Shown here: piece after piece, positions 1 to 8,183 of the stretch
Position numbering within the stretch: the stretch's first letter is position 1
Layout: each line of letters begins with the position of its first letter
Origin: Iamia sp038233075
GTDB lineage: Bacteria > Actinomycetota > Acidimicrobiia > Acidimicrobiales > Iamiaceae
DNA length: 64,000 bases
Reading direction: 5' to 3'
Assembly: GCA_038233075.1 (NCBI GenBank)
Contig: JBBSMQ010000011.1
Span: 62,001 to 126,000 of the forward strand
Position numbers and translations under genes: made by a program
Notes under the pieces: generated by a model
Databases searched by the model: none
Told to the model about the DNA's origin: nothing
What the model saw: only the letters and a program-made list of their open reading frames with translations

Positions 1-22
1 GCCAACCAGGGTGACCGTGTCG

Positions 23-274
23 CTACGCGTCCTCGCCGATCGTGTCCAAGGCGGTCGTCAGGGCGGTGCGCAGCCGGCGGACGGTGTTCGGCGCCAGGTG
101 GGCGCTGATGCGCTCAGTGGTGCCGGGGACCTCGAGCACCAGCTGGACCCGCAGGGCGTCGATGCCCTCGACGTCATCGACCAGGTTCACGATCCACCAG
201 GCCGGTGGGGTGTCCTCCTGGTCGTCGGGGTCGACGGGGTGGTCGTCCCACGCCGCATCGACCGACTGCTTCAC
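23..274 (-). CDS. small conserved hypothetical protein (83 aa)
   Basis: Small protein of unknown function, 83 residues from a GTG start. The GTG overlaps the TGA stop of the preceding gene (271..1017) in a GTGA arrangement, so the two are probably translationally coupled. The sequence is acidic at the N-terminus (repeated Asp/Pro), with an amphipathic middle that reads like beta strands and a C-terminal Arg/Leu/Thr helix. No signal peptide, membrane segment or catalytic motif is visible. The coupling, codon bias and coherent sequence support a real gene. I do not recognise the family. Confidence 0.55.
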   Translation of the reverse strand: MKQSVDAAWDDHPVDPDDQEDTPPAWWIVNLVDDVEGIDALRVQLVLEVPGTTERISAHLAPNTVRRLRTALTTALDTIGEDA

Positions 275-1017
275 GAGGTGACGCGACGACGGATCACGGG
301 GTGGGCGACCATCGTCTCGATCCCTCGGGCCTCGACCTGGTCGACGAACATCCGGTAGGGCTCCGGTCCCGTCATGGCGATGAGCTCGTCGCGCATCTCG
401 AGGTAGACGGGTTGGTGGCCGATGAAGGCGCCGTCGTCGGCCGTGCACCACCAGTGGAAGTCCTCGCCGCCCTCGCCCCAGTCGCGTCGCTTCCACTCCC
501 GGATCGTCGAGGTCACGTGGCCGTAGGGGTCGGTGTCGTCGACCCGGCGCAGGGGCACCTGCCAGCAGACCTGGGGCTTCCAGTCCATGAACCGCTCCCC
601 GGCCTCCACCGCCGCGATGTGGAGGGCGCAACCGGCCCCGGCCGGGAAGCCGGGTCGGTTCAAGAAGATGCAGGCGTCGTCGACGATGCGGGACACGATC
701 TCGCCCGCCGGGGTGACCTTGGTGGGCCCGCCTCTCGTCCGGGCGACCTTCCGGTGCTGCCACTGGTCGTCGGCAAGCTGATCGGCCATGGCCTCGACGT
801 GGGCCCGGTCGGCCTCGTCGACGAAGTGGGCGCCGTAGGAGCAACACCCCTGGATCATCTCGGGCGCGGGCGCGTCGAGCACCCCCGGGCACCCTCGGCC
901 GAAGATGCAGGTCCAGGGGCTGGTAAGGAAGGTGAGATCGAAGACCCAGGTGCGGGCCTCGTCGGGGTCGTCGAAGGAGACGAACTCGTGCAGGTCGTCA
1001 GGGTCGCGGCGGGCCAC
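271..1017 (-). CDS. cysteine-rich protein, possibly DUF3109/YkgJ-like
   Basis: 248-residue soluble protein with a GTG start directly after a leaderless-type promoter. Cysteines cluster in the first half (C-x6-C, then a CC pair, then isolated Cys at about residues 116, 128 and 150), as in proteins that hold a metal or Fe-S cluster through dispersed cysteines. Trp- and His-rich stretches such as FHWWCTADD follow. It resembles in style the YkgJ/DUF3109 cysteine-cluster proteins, but I cannot confirm membership. It is the first gene of a two-gene unit with the 83-residue protein downstream. Function unknown. Confidence 0.65.
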   Translation of the reverse strand: MARRDPDDLHEFVSFDDPDEARTWVFDLTFLTSPWTCIFGRGCPGVLDAPAPEMIQGCCSYGAHFVDEADRAHVEAMADQLADDQWQHRKVARTRGGPTKVTPAGEIVSRIVDDACIFLNRPGFPAGAGCALHIAAVEAGERFMDWKPQVCWQVPLRRVDDTDPYGHVTSTIREWKRRDWGEGGEDFHWWCTADDGAFIGHQPVYLEMRDELIAMTGPEPYRMFVDQVEARGIETMVAHPVIRRRVTS

Positions 1018-1023
1018 GACGCG

Positions 1024-1029
1024 ACCCTA
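1024..1029 (-). promoter_or_regulatory. leaderless-type -10 box (TAGGGT) of the Cys-rich gene
   Basis: TAGGGT on the minus strand lies 6 bases before the GTG at 1017. This is the spacing expected if transcription starts at the first base of the start codon. Confidence 0.55.
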
Positions 1030-1076
1030 CCGGCGGGGCCTGCTCACGCCGCTCACCGGACCGGCCCACCCACCCC

Positions 1077-1835
1077 TCACCGACGGGCCGGTGGCAGGTC
1101 GAGGCGCTCGACCACCTCGGACCACAGGTCGCGCAGGGCGATGGCCGCCAGGCTGCGAGGGGCGCTGATGACCGTGGGCACCTGCTCGAAGGGCATGCGC
1201 TCGACGGCGGAGGAGACAGGGACCACCGCGCCGAGGAGGTGCTGCTGGGTGCGGACCTCGTCGACCAGACGACGGTGGAGAGGCTTGCGCCGGTCGACCA
1301 GTGACAGGAAGGGGGCCAAGATCTCCGACGGTGCGCCGAGGTCGGCGACCGCGTCGCGAAAGCGGTCCAGGGCGCGCAGGTCGAGCGGCGCCGGCACCAC
1401 CGGGACCAGCAGCAGGTCCACGGAGCGGACGAGGACCTCGGTGACCGGGCCCACGCCGGGGGGACAGTCGATCAGCACCACGTCGTAGTCCTTGGCCACC
1501 GCGCCCAGGACCCGTCGGAGCGAGCGCTTGGGCTTGCGGCTGCTGCCCACGATGAGGTCGGCCTCACGGAGGGTCACGTCGCCGGGGAGGACGTCGAGGT
1601 GCGGCGTTCCCGAGGGACGGATGGACCGGCCCAGGTCCCGATCCGAACCAAGGAGTCGCTGCGCACCGCCGCGCAGCTTGGGCTTGACACCGAGGCACGC
1701 GGAGGCCCCCGCCTGGGGGTCGATGTCCCAGACCAGCGTGCGGTGGCCGGCGGCGGCGGACAGGGCAGCCAGGTTCACGGTGGTGCTGGTCTTGCCCACC
1801 CCTCCCTTGAGCGCGGTGAGGGCGACGGTGTGCAC
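1077..1835 (-). CDS. ParA/Soj-like P-loop ATPase
   Basis: 252-residue ParA/MinD-family ATPase. The deviant Walker A motif KGGVGKTST is at residues 10-18, followed by the A' motif WDIDPQAGAS and the Walker B-like VVLIDCPPG. Length matches Soj/ParA without an N-terminal helix-turn-helix. The GTG start is chosen because MHTVALTALKGGVGKT is the canonical beginning; upstream in-frame sequence runs through the divergent promoter region. No parB follows and no parS-like site was noticed, so it may be an orphan ParA that positions some other cargo rather than the chromosomal partition ATPase. It is divergent from the small gene at 1924. Confidence 0.85.
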   Translation of the reverse strand: MHTVALTALKGGVGKTSTTVNLAALSAAAGHRTLVWDIDPQAGASACLGVKPKLRGGAQRLLGSDRDLGRSIRPSGTPHLDVLPGDVTLREADLIVGSSRKPKRSLRRVLGAVAKDYDVVLIDCPPGVGPVTEVLVRSVDLLLVPVVPAPLDLRALDRFRDAVADLGAPSEILAPFLSLVDRRKPLHRRLVDEVRTQQHLLGAVVPVSSAVERMPFEQVPTVISAPRSLAAIALRDLWSEVVERLDLPPARR

Positions 1836-1923
1836 CCGACGAGTGTGCCGCGCGCCGACCACCCGCGCGGGCATCCCGTCCACGCTGCTCGTCGACCGGG
1901 CCCCTCCGTGCCAGGATCGGAGC

Positions 1924-2130
1924 ATGGCCGGTGAGTTCGACGACATCCGTGCTCGCCTGGAAGGCGTCGCCGAAGAGCTGGCCGACCTGGCCATCGTGCG
2001 CCTCCGAGAGTCCATCGACGCCGGGGGCCACGAGCTGCCGGTCGACGAGAAGCGCCTCACCCGGGCCCGCCGCGCCGTCGAGAAGGCGGTCAACCTCCTG
2101 ACCGAACCCGACGACTCGACCACCGTTTGA
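1924..2130 (+). CDS. small conserved helical protein (68 aa)
   Basis: 68-residue, mostly alpha-helical, charged protein starting MAGEFDDIRARLEGVAEEL. It lies divergently, 88 bp from the ParA-like gene. CAGGAT sits 6 bases before the ATG, one mismatch from the leaderless -10 pattern seen elsewhere in the window. There is no membrane segment or known motif. Small helical proteins of this kind often accompany Acidimicrobiia ParA or housekeeping genes, but I cannot assign a role. Codon use matches neighbouring genes. Confidence 0.6.
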   Translation: MAGEFDDIRARLEGVAEELADLAIVRLRESIDAGGHELPVDEKRLTRARRAVEKAVNLLTEPDDSTTV

Positions 2131-2206
2131 CCGCTCGGCTCGGTGGATCCAGTGATGACCCCGAACCGGCGTGAGGTCGGGCATTCGGTGCCGCCGCCCG
2201 GTGTCG

Positions 2207-2699
2207 TCAGCGAGACGCCATCCGAGGGGCCACGACCGGCAGAGACGACGGTCCGCGCAGGCTGATCGAACGGCTCCACGTCAGCGTGTCGCGCTCGACC
2301 GTGTAGTCGGGGAAGGCCCGCACGAACGCCGGGACCGCGATCCTGGCGACGAGCGCGGAGAGTAGTCGTCGGCGGGTGCCCGCCGGCGCTGATCGTCCAG
2401 GGCACCGACCCGCGTTGCGACGTCGTCGATGGCGGCATCCATCTCGGCGGGAGCGAACCCGGTGAGGGGATCGACGAAGCGCGCGATCACATCCGACAGT
2501 CGCTTGAGGACGTCGCGATCCTCTCTCGGGAAGAGGGCCCGGCCGCGGTCCTCGTCTCCTCGTACAGGGGGCAGGGATCGCGATAGCGGCGCGCGTCGAG
2601 GGGGTTCATCCGTGCCAGCAGACGATCCAGCGGAGCCGACAGCCAGTCGCGCTTCGCCACCTGGCGCACGATGGGGAAGAGCACGCTCTCCAGACGCAT
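2207..2699 (-). pseudogene. cytochrome P450 remnant with internal deletions and frameshifts
   Basis: Three pieces of one P450 survive in order on the minus strand but in different frames. The N-terminal piece starts MRLESVLFPIVRQVAKRDW and contains NPLDARRYRDPCPLYEE, the usual P450 entry sequence. After a shift comes EDRDVLKRLSDVIARF followed by DPLTGFAPAEMDAAIDD, matching the helix F-G region. After another shift near 2366 comes LSALVARI, joined to a C-terminal FPDYTVERDTLTWSRS then SLRGPSSLPV, the P450 tail. The I-helix, ExxR and heme-Cys loop are gone. About 490 bp remain of an expected 1.2 kb or so. It cannot encode an active enzyme. Confidence 0.8.
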
Positions 2700-2765
2700 C
2701 GGTGGGATCCTCTCACCTCGTCGCCGCCGACCGCCCATCGGGATCCGCCGGGGTAGGACGACGAG

Positions 2766-3851
2766 CTATCCCGTGGCGTTGATGGCTCGAACGAGGTGGT
2801 GGAGGCCGGCCATCTGGTGGACGTCGAAGGTGCAGGCCATACGTGGGAGGTCGAGGTGGTCGTCGTCGGCCCGCTCGGGGGAGAAGGGCTCGGAGCGCTC
2901 GATCCCGCCCCGGGCGCAGAGGTGGCCGAAGCGGGCGTTGAGGTCCTCCAGGTCGGCGTCGGACACCGCGGTCACGGTGCGGATCACCAAGCGCGTCCCC
3001 ACCCAGCGGATCGAGTGGTACCGACGGTAGAACCCGGTGATGAGCCCGGCGGCCACGGCGACGTCGTCGGTGCGATCGGCCAGGTCGATGTCGTCGGGGT
3101 TGATGTAGCCGCCGCCCGCCAGGTCGTCGACCACGAAGCGGGCCCAGCCCTCCCAGTACGACCCGCCGGGCTGGTCGAGCATGATCACCGGCGCGGGCAC
3201 GGCCTTGCCGGTCTGCTGGAGGGTGAGCAGCTCCATGGTCTCGTCGATGGTGCCGAACCCACCGGGCAGGGCGACGAAGCCGGCCGACTCCTTGATCAGC
3301 ATGAGCTTGCGGGTGAAGAAGTACTTCATCGTCACCAGCTTCGGGTCGCCGGTGATGACCTCGTTGGCGTCCTGCTCGAACGGGAGGCGGATGTTGACCC
3401 CGATGGAGAGATCCCGGCCCGCCCCCTCCATGCCCGCCTGCATGATCCCGGGGCCGGCGCCGGTGATGACCATCCAGCCGGCATCGGCCAGCTCGGCCGC
3501 GATGCGGCGGGCCTGGTCGTAGAGCGGGCTGCCCGCCGCGGTGCGAGCCGAGCCGAAGATCGTGACCTTGGGGATGCCACGGTAGGGCGCGAACACGGCG
3601 AAGGCATCGCGCATCTCGGCCACCGCGGCCCGGACGATCTTCAGGTCGAGCCGCTCGGTGTCGTCGTGGCCGAGCAGCGCCGCGGTGCGGACGATGTCGT
3701 GGATGAGGTCGATCTCCTCGGGATCTCCCACCGTCTGCATCAGGGCGTCGATGGCCTCCTCGGTGGCAGCATCGAGGTCGCCCCCGAGCGTCCCGGCCGC
3801 GACGGCCCTGCCCAGGTCGGTCGGCGTCTCGGGGAGTGGGTCGGGCGCCAT
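2766..3851 (-). CDS. LOG-family (Rossmann-fold, TIGR00730-like) protein
   Basis: 361-residue protein of the LOG / lysine-decarboxylase-like family. These are Rossmann-fold nucleotide-binding proteins that usually hydrolyse nucleoside 5'-monophosphates to base plus ribose-5-phosphate. Visible motifs are VTIFGSARTA, ITGAGPGIMQAGMEGA and the diagnostic LPGGFGTIDETMELLTL. It is longer than minimal LOG proteins (about 190 aa) because of an N-terminal helical segment (about 85 aa) and a C-terminal extension (about 100 aa) ending DVHQMAGLHHLVRAI. The ATG at 3851 is chosen because upstream in-frame sequence is low-quality Pro/Arg. Substrate unknown. Confidence 0.85.
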   Translation of the reverse strand: MAPDPLPETPTDLGRAVAAGTLGGDLDAATEEAIDALMQTVGDPEEIDLIHDIVRTAALLGHDDTERLDLKIVRAAVAEMRDAFAVFAPYRGIPKVTIFGSARTAAGSPLYDQARRIAAELADAGWMVITGAGPGIMQAGMEGAGRDLSIGVNIRLPFEQDANEVITGDPKLVTMKYFFTRKLMLIKESAGFVALPGGFGTIDETMELLTLQQTGKAVPAPVIMLDQPGGSYWEGWARFVVDDLAGGGYINPDDIDLADRTDDVAVAAGLITGFYRRYHSIRWVGTRLVIRTVTAVSDADLEDLNARFGHLCARGGIERSEPFSPERADDDHLDLPRMACTFDVHQMAGLHHLVRAINATG

Positions 3852-4008
3852 CGGGGCCAGCCTGCCACGCGTCCCCGTGCGAGCCTCGACAGCACGGCAC
3901 CCTCGGAGCTGTGCCGGAAGGGCCTCGGCGCCAGGCGGCGCAGGGGCCCGGTCCGGCGAAGCCGGCCGATCGAGCCCGACCGAGGCCGATCGAGGGGGGA
4001 TGGCAGGG

Positions 4009-5043
4009 TCAGCGACAGCCGACGGTGGCCAGCACACCAGCGTGGTCCGAGGGCCAGTGCATCCCGTTGCGGGGAGGCGACGCCGGTCGATCGGCGAAGC
4101 CCTCGGCCGAGATGTCCGGGGCGCAGTCCTGCGCCGGTCGCACCAGGACGTAGTCGATCCGGCTGTCGAGCTGGGGGCCGGCAGCGGTGTCCATCCCCAC
4201 GAAGGGCTCAGGCTCGTCGCCGCCCGCCGTGCAGCCGACGTGGCTCTCCGGATCGCACTCGGGTTGGCCGCCGGCCAGCCACGCGTCACGGAAGCCGCCG
4301 TCGCGCAGGGTGGCGAGCGTCGGCGACCGAGGATCGGCGTTCAGATCCCCGCCGACGATGGCCAGAGCCGCACCCGGTGGCCGGTGGTCGAACAGGTCCA
4401 CCACCTCACGGGCGTGGCACTCATTGGTCGAGATGCCCTCCGGGCACACCGGGGGACAGCGATCGGGAAGGCACGGTGGGTCGTTGGCGCTGCTGGCGAA
4501 GTGGGCGGTGAGGAAGTCGACCGGGCCCGGGGCGGCCTCGACGCGCACCCAGTAGGCCTCCCAGGGGAAGTTGGCCAGATCCAGGCTCCCGCGGTCGACC
4601 ACGGGCAGCCGGGTGAGGACCATCGCCCGGTCAGGACTGTCGAGAGCCTCCCAGGCGATGGAGTAGCGCCCCCCACAGAGGTCGTCCACCGTAGGAGGCA
4701 TCAGCTCCTCCAGCCGTGCCCCGATCTCCTGGAGCCCGATGAGGTCGGGGCAGTCGGCCGCCTCGACGAGGTCGCTGAAGATCGCGACGCGGTCGGGCGC
4801 CTGGCACGAGTCGGTCTCCTCGGGGCAGAAGAGCCCGTGCAACAGGTTCAGCGTGAGGACGCGGACCGATGACACGGCCGGCGGCGCAGTGGCGGAGGGC
4901 GGCGGACCCGAGGTCGGTGGGCTCGCGACCGGATCATCGGGCGTCTCGGAGCTGCACCCGCTCAAGACGACGACCATGGCCAGCAGCACCGTCGCCGAGC
5001 GTCGGCGAGCTGGTGGCCTCGGTGACCCCGGTCCGGTGCGCAC
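4009..5043 (-). CDS. secreted lipoprotein, endonuclease/exonuclease/phosphatase family
   Basis: 344 residues. The N-terminus has Arg-rich residues, a hydrophobic core and a lipobox (VVLSGC), so it is an exported lipoprotein tethered to the membrane. A Pro/Ser/Thr linker leads to an EEP fold with VLTLNLLHG, CPDLIGLQEI (catalytic Glu), VGGDLNADP and the terminal PSDHAGVLAT motif. Many cysteines in the mature domain suggest disulfides. Relatives include sphingomyelinase-like phosphodiesterases, DNases and phosphatases; substrate cannot be told. It starts 3 bp after the fbiC stop and is probably cotranscribed with it. Confidence 0.85.
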   Translation of the reverse strand: MRTGPGSPRPPARRRSATVLLAMVVVLSGCSSETPDDPVASPPTSGPPPSATAPPAVSSVRVLTLNLLHGLFCPEETDSCQAPDRVAIFSDLVEAADCPDLIGLQEIGARLEELMPPTVDDLCGGRYSIAWEALDSPDRAMVLTRLPVVDRGSLDLANFPWEAYWVRVEAAPGPVDFLTAHFASSANDPPCLPDRCPPVCPEGISTNECHAREVVDLFDHRPPGAALAIVGGDLNADPRSPTLATLRDGGFRDAWLAGGQPECDPESHVGCTAGGDEPEPFVGMDTAAGPQLDSRIDYVLVRPAQDCAPDISAEGFADRPASPPRNGMHWPSDHAGVLATVGCR

Positions 5044-5046
5044 GGC

Positions 5047-7398
5047 TCAGCCGGCGGGGGCTCCGGCCACCCGGTCGTAGAGGGTGGTGCGCTGCTCGAG
5101 GCGGCGACCGAGGGGCTCGACGATGGCCCGGAACCCGGCCTCGTCCATGCCCTGGCCGTGGGCGGCGCCGGCGGCGCGGGAGATGCTCTCGTCCATGAGG
5201 GTGCCCCCGAGGTCGTCCACCCCTGACTGCAGCAGCTGGCGGACCCCGCCGGCGCCCAGCTTCACCCAGGACGCCTGGATGTGGGCGATGAGGCCGTCGT
5301 AGGCGATGCGGCCGACGGCGTGCATGAGCACGACCTCCCGGAACGTGGGGCCCCGGCGGGCCTGGCCCTGCAGGTAGAGGGGGGCGGCCATGTGGACGAA
5401 GGGCAGGGGCACGAACTCGGTGAACCCCCCCGTCTCGGCCTGCAGCGCCCGGGTGCGCACCAGGTGTCGAGCCCAGGCGTCGGGGCTCTCGACGGCGCCG
5501 AACATGATGGTGACGTTGGAGCGAAGGCCGACCCGGTGGGCGGTGCGGTGGGCCTCCAGCCACTCGTCGGTGTCGATCTTGTCGGGGCAGAGGATCCGGC
5601 GGACGTCGTCGTCGAGGATCTCGGCGGCGGTGCCGGGAAGGGACCGCAGTCCGGCATCCATGAGGCGGCGCAGGTAGTCGGCCAGTGGCTCGCCCAGGCG
5701 CTTGGCCCCCTCGGTGACCTCGAGTGCGGTGAAGCCGTGGACGTGGATGTCCGGTGCTGCCTCCTTCACCGCCCGGGCCACGTCGATGTAGTAGTCGCCG
5801 TCGAAGCTGGGGTGGATGCCGCCCTGGAGGCACACCTCGGTGGCGCCCAGGTGCCACGCCTCGGCCACCCGACCGGCGATGTCGTCCAGGGTGAGGAGGT
5901 AGGGCGTACCTCGCAGGTTGAGCGACCTCGGGCCCTTGGAGAACCCGCAGAAGCGGCACTTGAAGGTGCAGACGTTGGTGTAGTTGATGTTGCGGTTGCG
6001 CGCGAAGGTGACCACATCGCCCACCGCACGGGAGCGCAGCTCGTCGGCCACCTCGGCCACCGCCGCCACCTCCCGACCCCGGGCCGAGAACAGGGTGACG
6101 ATCTCGTCGTGACCGACCTGCTGACCCCCGGCCACGCCGTCGAGGACCTCGCGGACCGCACCGCCGATGGGGGAGGAGGGCCCGGGGACGAGCACCGTGG
6201 GCTCCACGTCGGCCCCGGAGTACCAGGCCGTCGAGCGCCGTCCCACCAGCACCACCTCGGCCCCGTCGCCCACGTTGCGCACCTCGCCCACCCGGTTCGG
6301 GTAGACGGCACCGGGATCGTCGCGGCCGAGACCCTCGGCGTCGGCCCGGTCCATGACCGCGGTGTGCAGGGCGGCATCGATCCAGGCAGCGGCGTCGGCC
6401 ACGTAGCGGGGGTGGACGGTGAGCCGGGGGGCCAGCTGGCGACCGGAGGCCGCAGCGGCGCCGGCCAGGGCGTCGAGGTGGGGCCAGGGCCGCTCCGGGT
6501 TTACGTGGTCGATCGTCACCGGCGACACCCCGCCCAGGTCCGACACGCCGGCGTCGAGGAGCGGGCCCACGTCGTCGGCCAGGTTCGGAGGGGCCTGGAC
6601 GTGGACGTCGGGCGGCAGCACCAGGCGGGCCAGGGCGATGGCCCGCAGGTGATCCTCCTGCGGGCACGGTGGGTGATCTCGCATGGCGGTGCCCGGCTTA
6701 GGCAGGAAGTTCTGGACGATCACCTCCTGGACGTGACCGTGACGCGCGTGGGCGGCGGCGATGGCTTCCAGGGCCTCGACGCGATCGGACTCGTCCTCAC
6801 CGATGCCACAGAGGATCCCGGTGGTGTAGGGGATGCGCAGCTCGCCGGCGTGGTCGAGGGTGGCCAGCCGACGTTCCGGCACCTTGTCGGGCGCGCCCCG
6901 GTGGGCCAGGAGGTCGGCGCGGAGGGTCTCGACCATCATCCCCTGGCTGGGCGCGACCACGCGGAGTCGGGCCAGCTCATCGGCCGGCAGCGCACCCGGG
7001 TTGGCGTGGGGGAGGAGGCCGGTCTCGTCGAGCACGGCCCGGCAGGCAGCCACGAGGTAGTCGGTGGTGGAGACGTAGCCGTGGGCCGCGAGCCAGTCAC
7101 GCGCCGCCGGGTAGCGCACCTCGGGTGCCTCACCCAGGGTGAAGAGGGCCTCGTGGCAGCCCGCCGCAGCACCCCGTCGGGCGAGGACCAGCACGTCGGC
7201 CAGCTCCAGGAACGGGGACCCGACCCGAGCCGGGGGCTGGGCGAAGGTGCAGTACCCACAGCGGTCGCGACACAGCTTGGTGAGAGGGATGAACACCTTG
7301 GGCGAGAAGGTCACCCGTCGTCCGAAGGCCGCGTCGCGGGCCGCGCCGGCGCGGGAGGTGAGCTCGGCGGTCGACAGGCCAGTGAGGTCGGCAGTCAC
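5047..7398 (-). CDS. fbiC: 7,8-didemethyl-8-hydroxy-5-deazariboflavin (FO) synthase, CofG-CofH fusion
   Basis: 783-residue bifunctional radical-SAM enzyme that makes FO, the deazaflavin core of coenzyme F420, from tyrosine and 5-amino-6-ribitylaminouracil. The N-terminal CofG half carries the cluster motif CRDRCGYC (C43, C47, C50). The C-terminal CofH half carries INYTNVCTFKCRFC near residue 475. The fused order CofG then CofH is the actinobacterial FbiC form, and the length is close to the mycobacterial one. The GTG start follows a TAGCCT box by 6 bases, so translation is probably leaderless. Its presence means the organism makes or uses F420. Confidence 0.96.
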   Translation of the reverse strand: MTADLTGLSTAELTSRAGAARDAAFGRRVTFSPKVFIPLTKLCRDRCGYCTFAQPPARVGSPFLELADVLVLARRGAAAGCHEALFTLGEAPEVRYPAARDWLAAHGYVSTTDYLVAACRAVLDETGLLPHANPGALPADELARLRVVAPSQGMMVETLRADLLAHRGAPDKVPERRLATLDHAGELRIPYTTGILCGIGEDESDRVEALEAIAAAHARHGHVQEVIVQNFLPKPGTAMRDHPPCPQEDHLRAIALARLVLPPDVHVQAPPNLADDVGPLLDAGVSDLGGVSPVTIDHVNPERPWPHLDALAGAAAASGRQLAPRLTVHPRYVADAAAWIDAALHTAVMDRADAEGLGRDDPGAVYPNRVGEVRNVGDGAEVVLVGRRSTAWYSGADVEPTVLVPGPSSPIGGAVREVLDGVAGGQQVGHDEIVTLFSARGREVAAVAEVADELRSRAVGDVVTFARNRNINYTNVCTFKCRFCGFSKGPRSLNLRGTPYLLTLDDIAGRVAEAWHLGATEVCLQGGIHPSFDGDYYIDVARAVKEAAPDIHVHGFTALEVTEGAKRLGEPLADYLRRLMDAGLRSLPGTAAEILDDDVRRILCPDKIDTDEWLEAHRTAHRVGLRSNVTIMFGAVESPDAWARHLVRTRALQAETGGFTEFVPLPFVHMAAPLYLQGQARRGPTFREVVLMHAVGRIAYDGLIAHIQASWVKLGAGGVRQLLQSGVDDLGGTLMDESISRAAGAAHGQGMDEAGFRAIVEPLGRRLEQRTTLYDRVAGAPAG

Positions 7399-7404
7399 CC
7401 GCGC

Positions 7405-7410
7405 AGGCTA
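7405..7410 (-). promoter_or_regulatory. leaderless-type -10 box (TAGCCT) of fbiC
   Basis: TAGCCT on the minus strand lies 6 bases before the fbiC GTG at 7398, matching the leaderless pattern of the window. Confidence 0.55.
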
Positions 7411-7505
7411 CCGGCGCGACGCCCCCGCCCTGGACGACGCGTTCCGGCGGCCGCATCGGTGCCCGCCCGTCGAGACCGCCGCAGGTTCGGGTGAGGGGGC
7501 GGCGC

Positions 7506-8183
7506 TCAGTCGGGCGGCAGGAGCGAGGCGGCGGCGGGATCGACCAGCCACACCACGCGGTCCCCCGTGATGCGACCGGCGGGGAGGTCATCGCCCCGGG
7601 CGACCGCGGCGAGTGCCTCGGCCTTGGCCTCGCCCTCGACGGTGACGACCACGGTCCGGCCGCGGGCGATGCCGGCCAGGGTGAGGGTCATCCTCTGGTG
7701 GGGGTTGGCCCCCGACGGGTCCTCGTTCAGTGCCACCAGCCGCCCGGGATCGGCGTCGAGCGCCTCGGACCCGGCGAACAGGGAGGCGGTGTGGCCGTCG
7801 GGGCCCATGCCCAGGTGGATCAGGTCGAACCGACCCAGGTCACCGACGCGCAGCTGGTAGGCGTCGACCTCGGCGCAGCGCATGAGGTGGGTGGCGTTGG
7901 CCGCTCCCACCCGGTCGAGCAGCGCCTCCCGGGCCAGGCGGTAGTTGGAGTCCTCGTGGTCGTGGGGCACGCAGCGCTCATCTCCCCAGTACACGTCGAC
8001 CTTCCACCAGTCGATGCGGGTGGAGGCCTCCTCGGCCAGGCGCTCGTAGCACCGGCGGGCGGTGCCGCCGCCGGAGAGGACGAGGGAGAACTGCTCGCCC
8101 GCCCGGGCCCGGAAGGCCTCCATGACCGTCTCGGCGAACGCGCCGGGGACGTCGTCGACGACGGTCAGCCCCGGGACCGTCAT
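7506..8183 (-). CDS. pgl: 6-phosphogluconolactonase
   Basis: 225-residue DevB/Pgl-type lactonase that hydrolyses 6-phosphogluconolactone to 6-phosphogluconate in the oxidative pentose phosphate pathway. Motifs include SLVLSGGGTARRCYE, VYWGDERCVPHDHEDSNY and DLIHLGMGPDGHTASLF, all typical of the family. The start ATG overlaps the stop of tal by four bases (ATGA), so the genes are translationally coupled. It is the last gene of the tkt-tal-pgl operon. Genes zwf and opcA, which often lie between tal and pgl in actinobacteria, are not here. Confidence 0.93.
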   Translation of the reverse strand: MTVPGLTVVDDVPGAFAETVMEAFRARAGEQFSLVLSGGGTARRCYERLAEEASTRIDWWKVDVYWGDERCVPHDHEDSNYRLAREALLDRVGAANATHLMRCAEVDAYQLRVGDLGRFDLIHLGMGPDGHTASLFAGSEALDADPGRLVALNEDPSGANPHQRMTLTLAGIARGRTVVVTVEGEAKAEALAAVARGDDLPAGRITGDRVVWLVDPAAASLLPPD

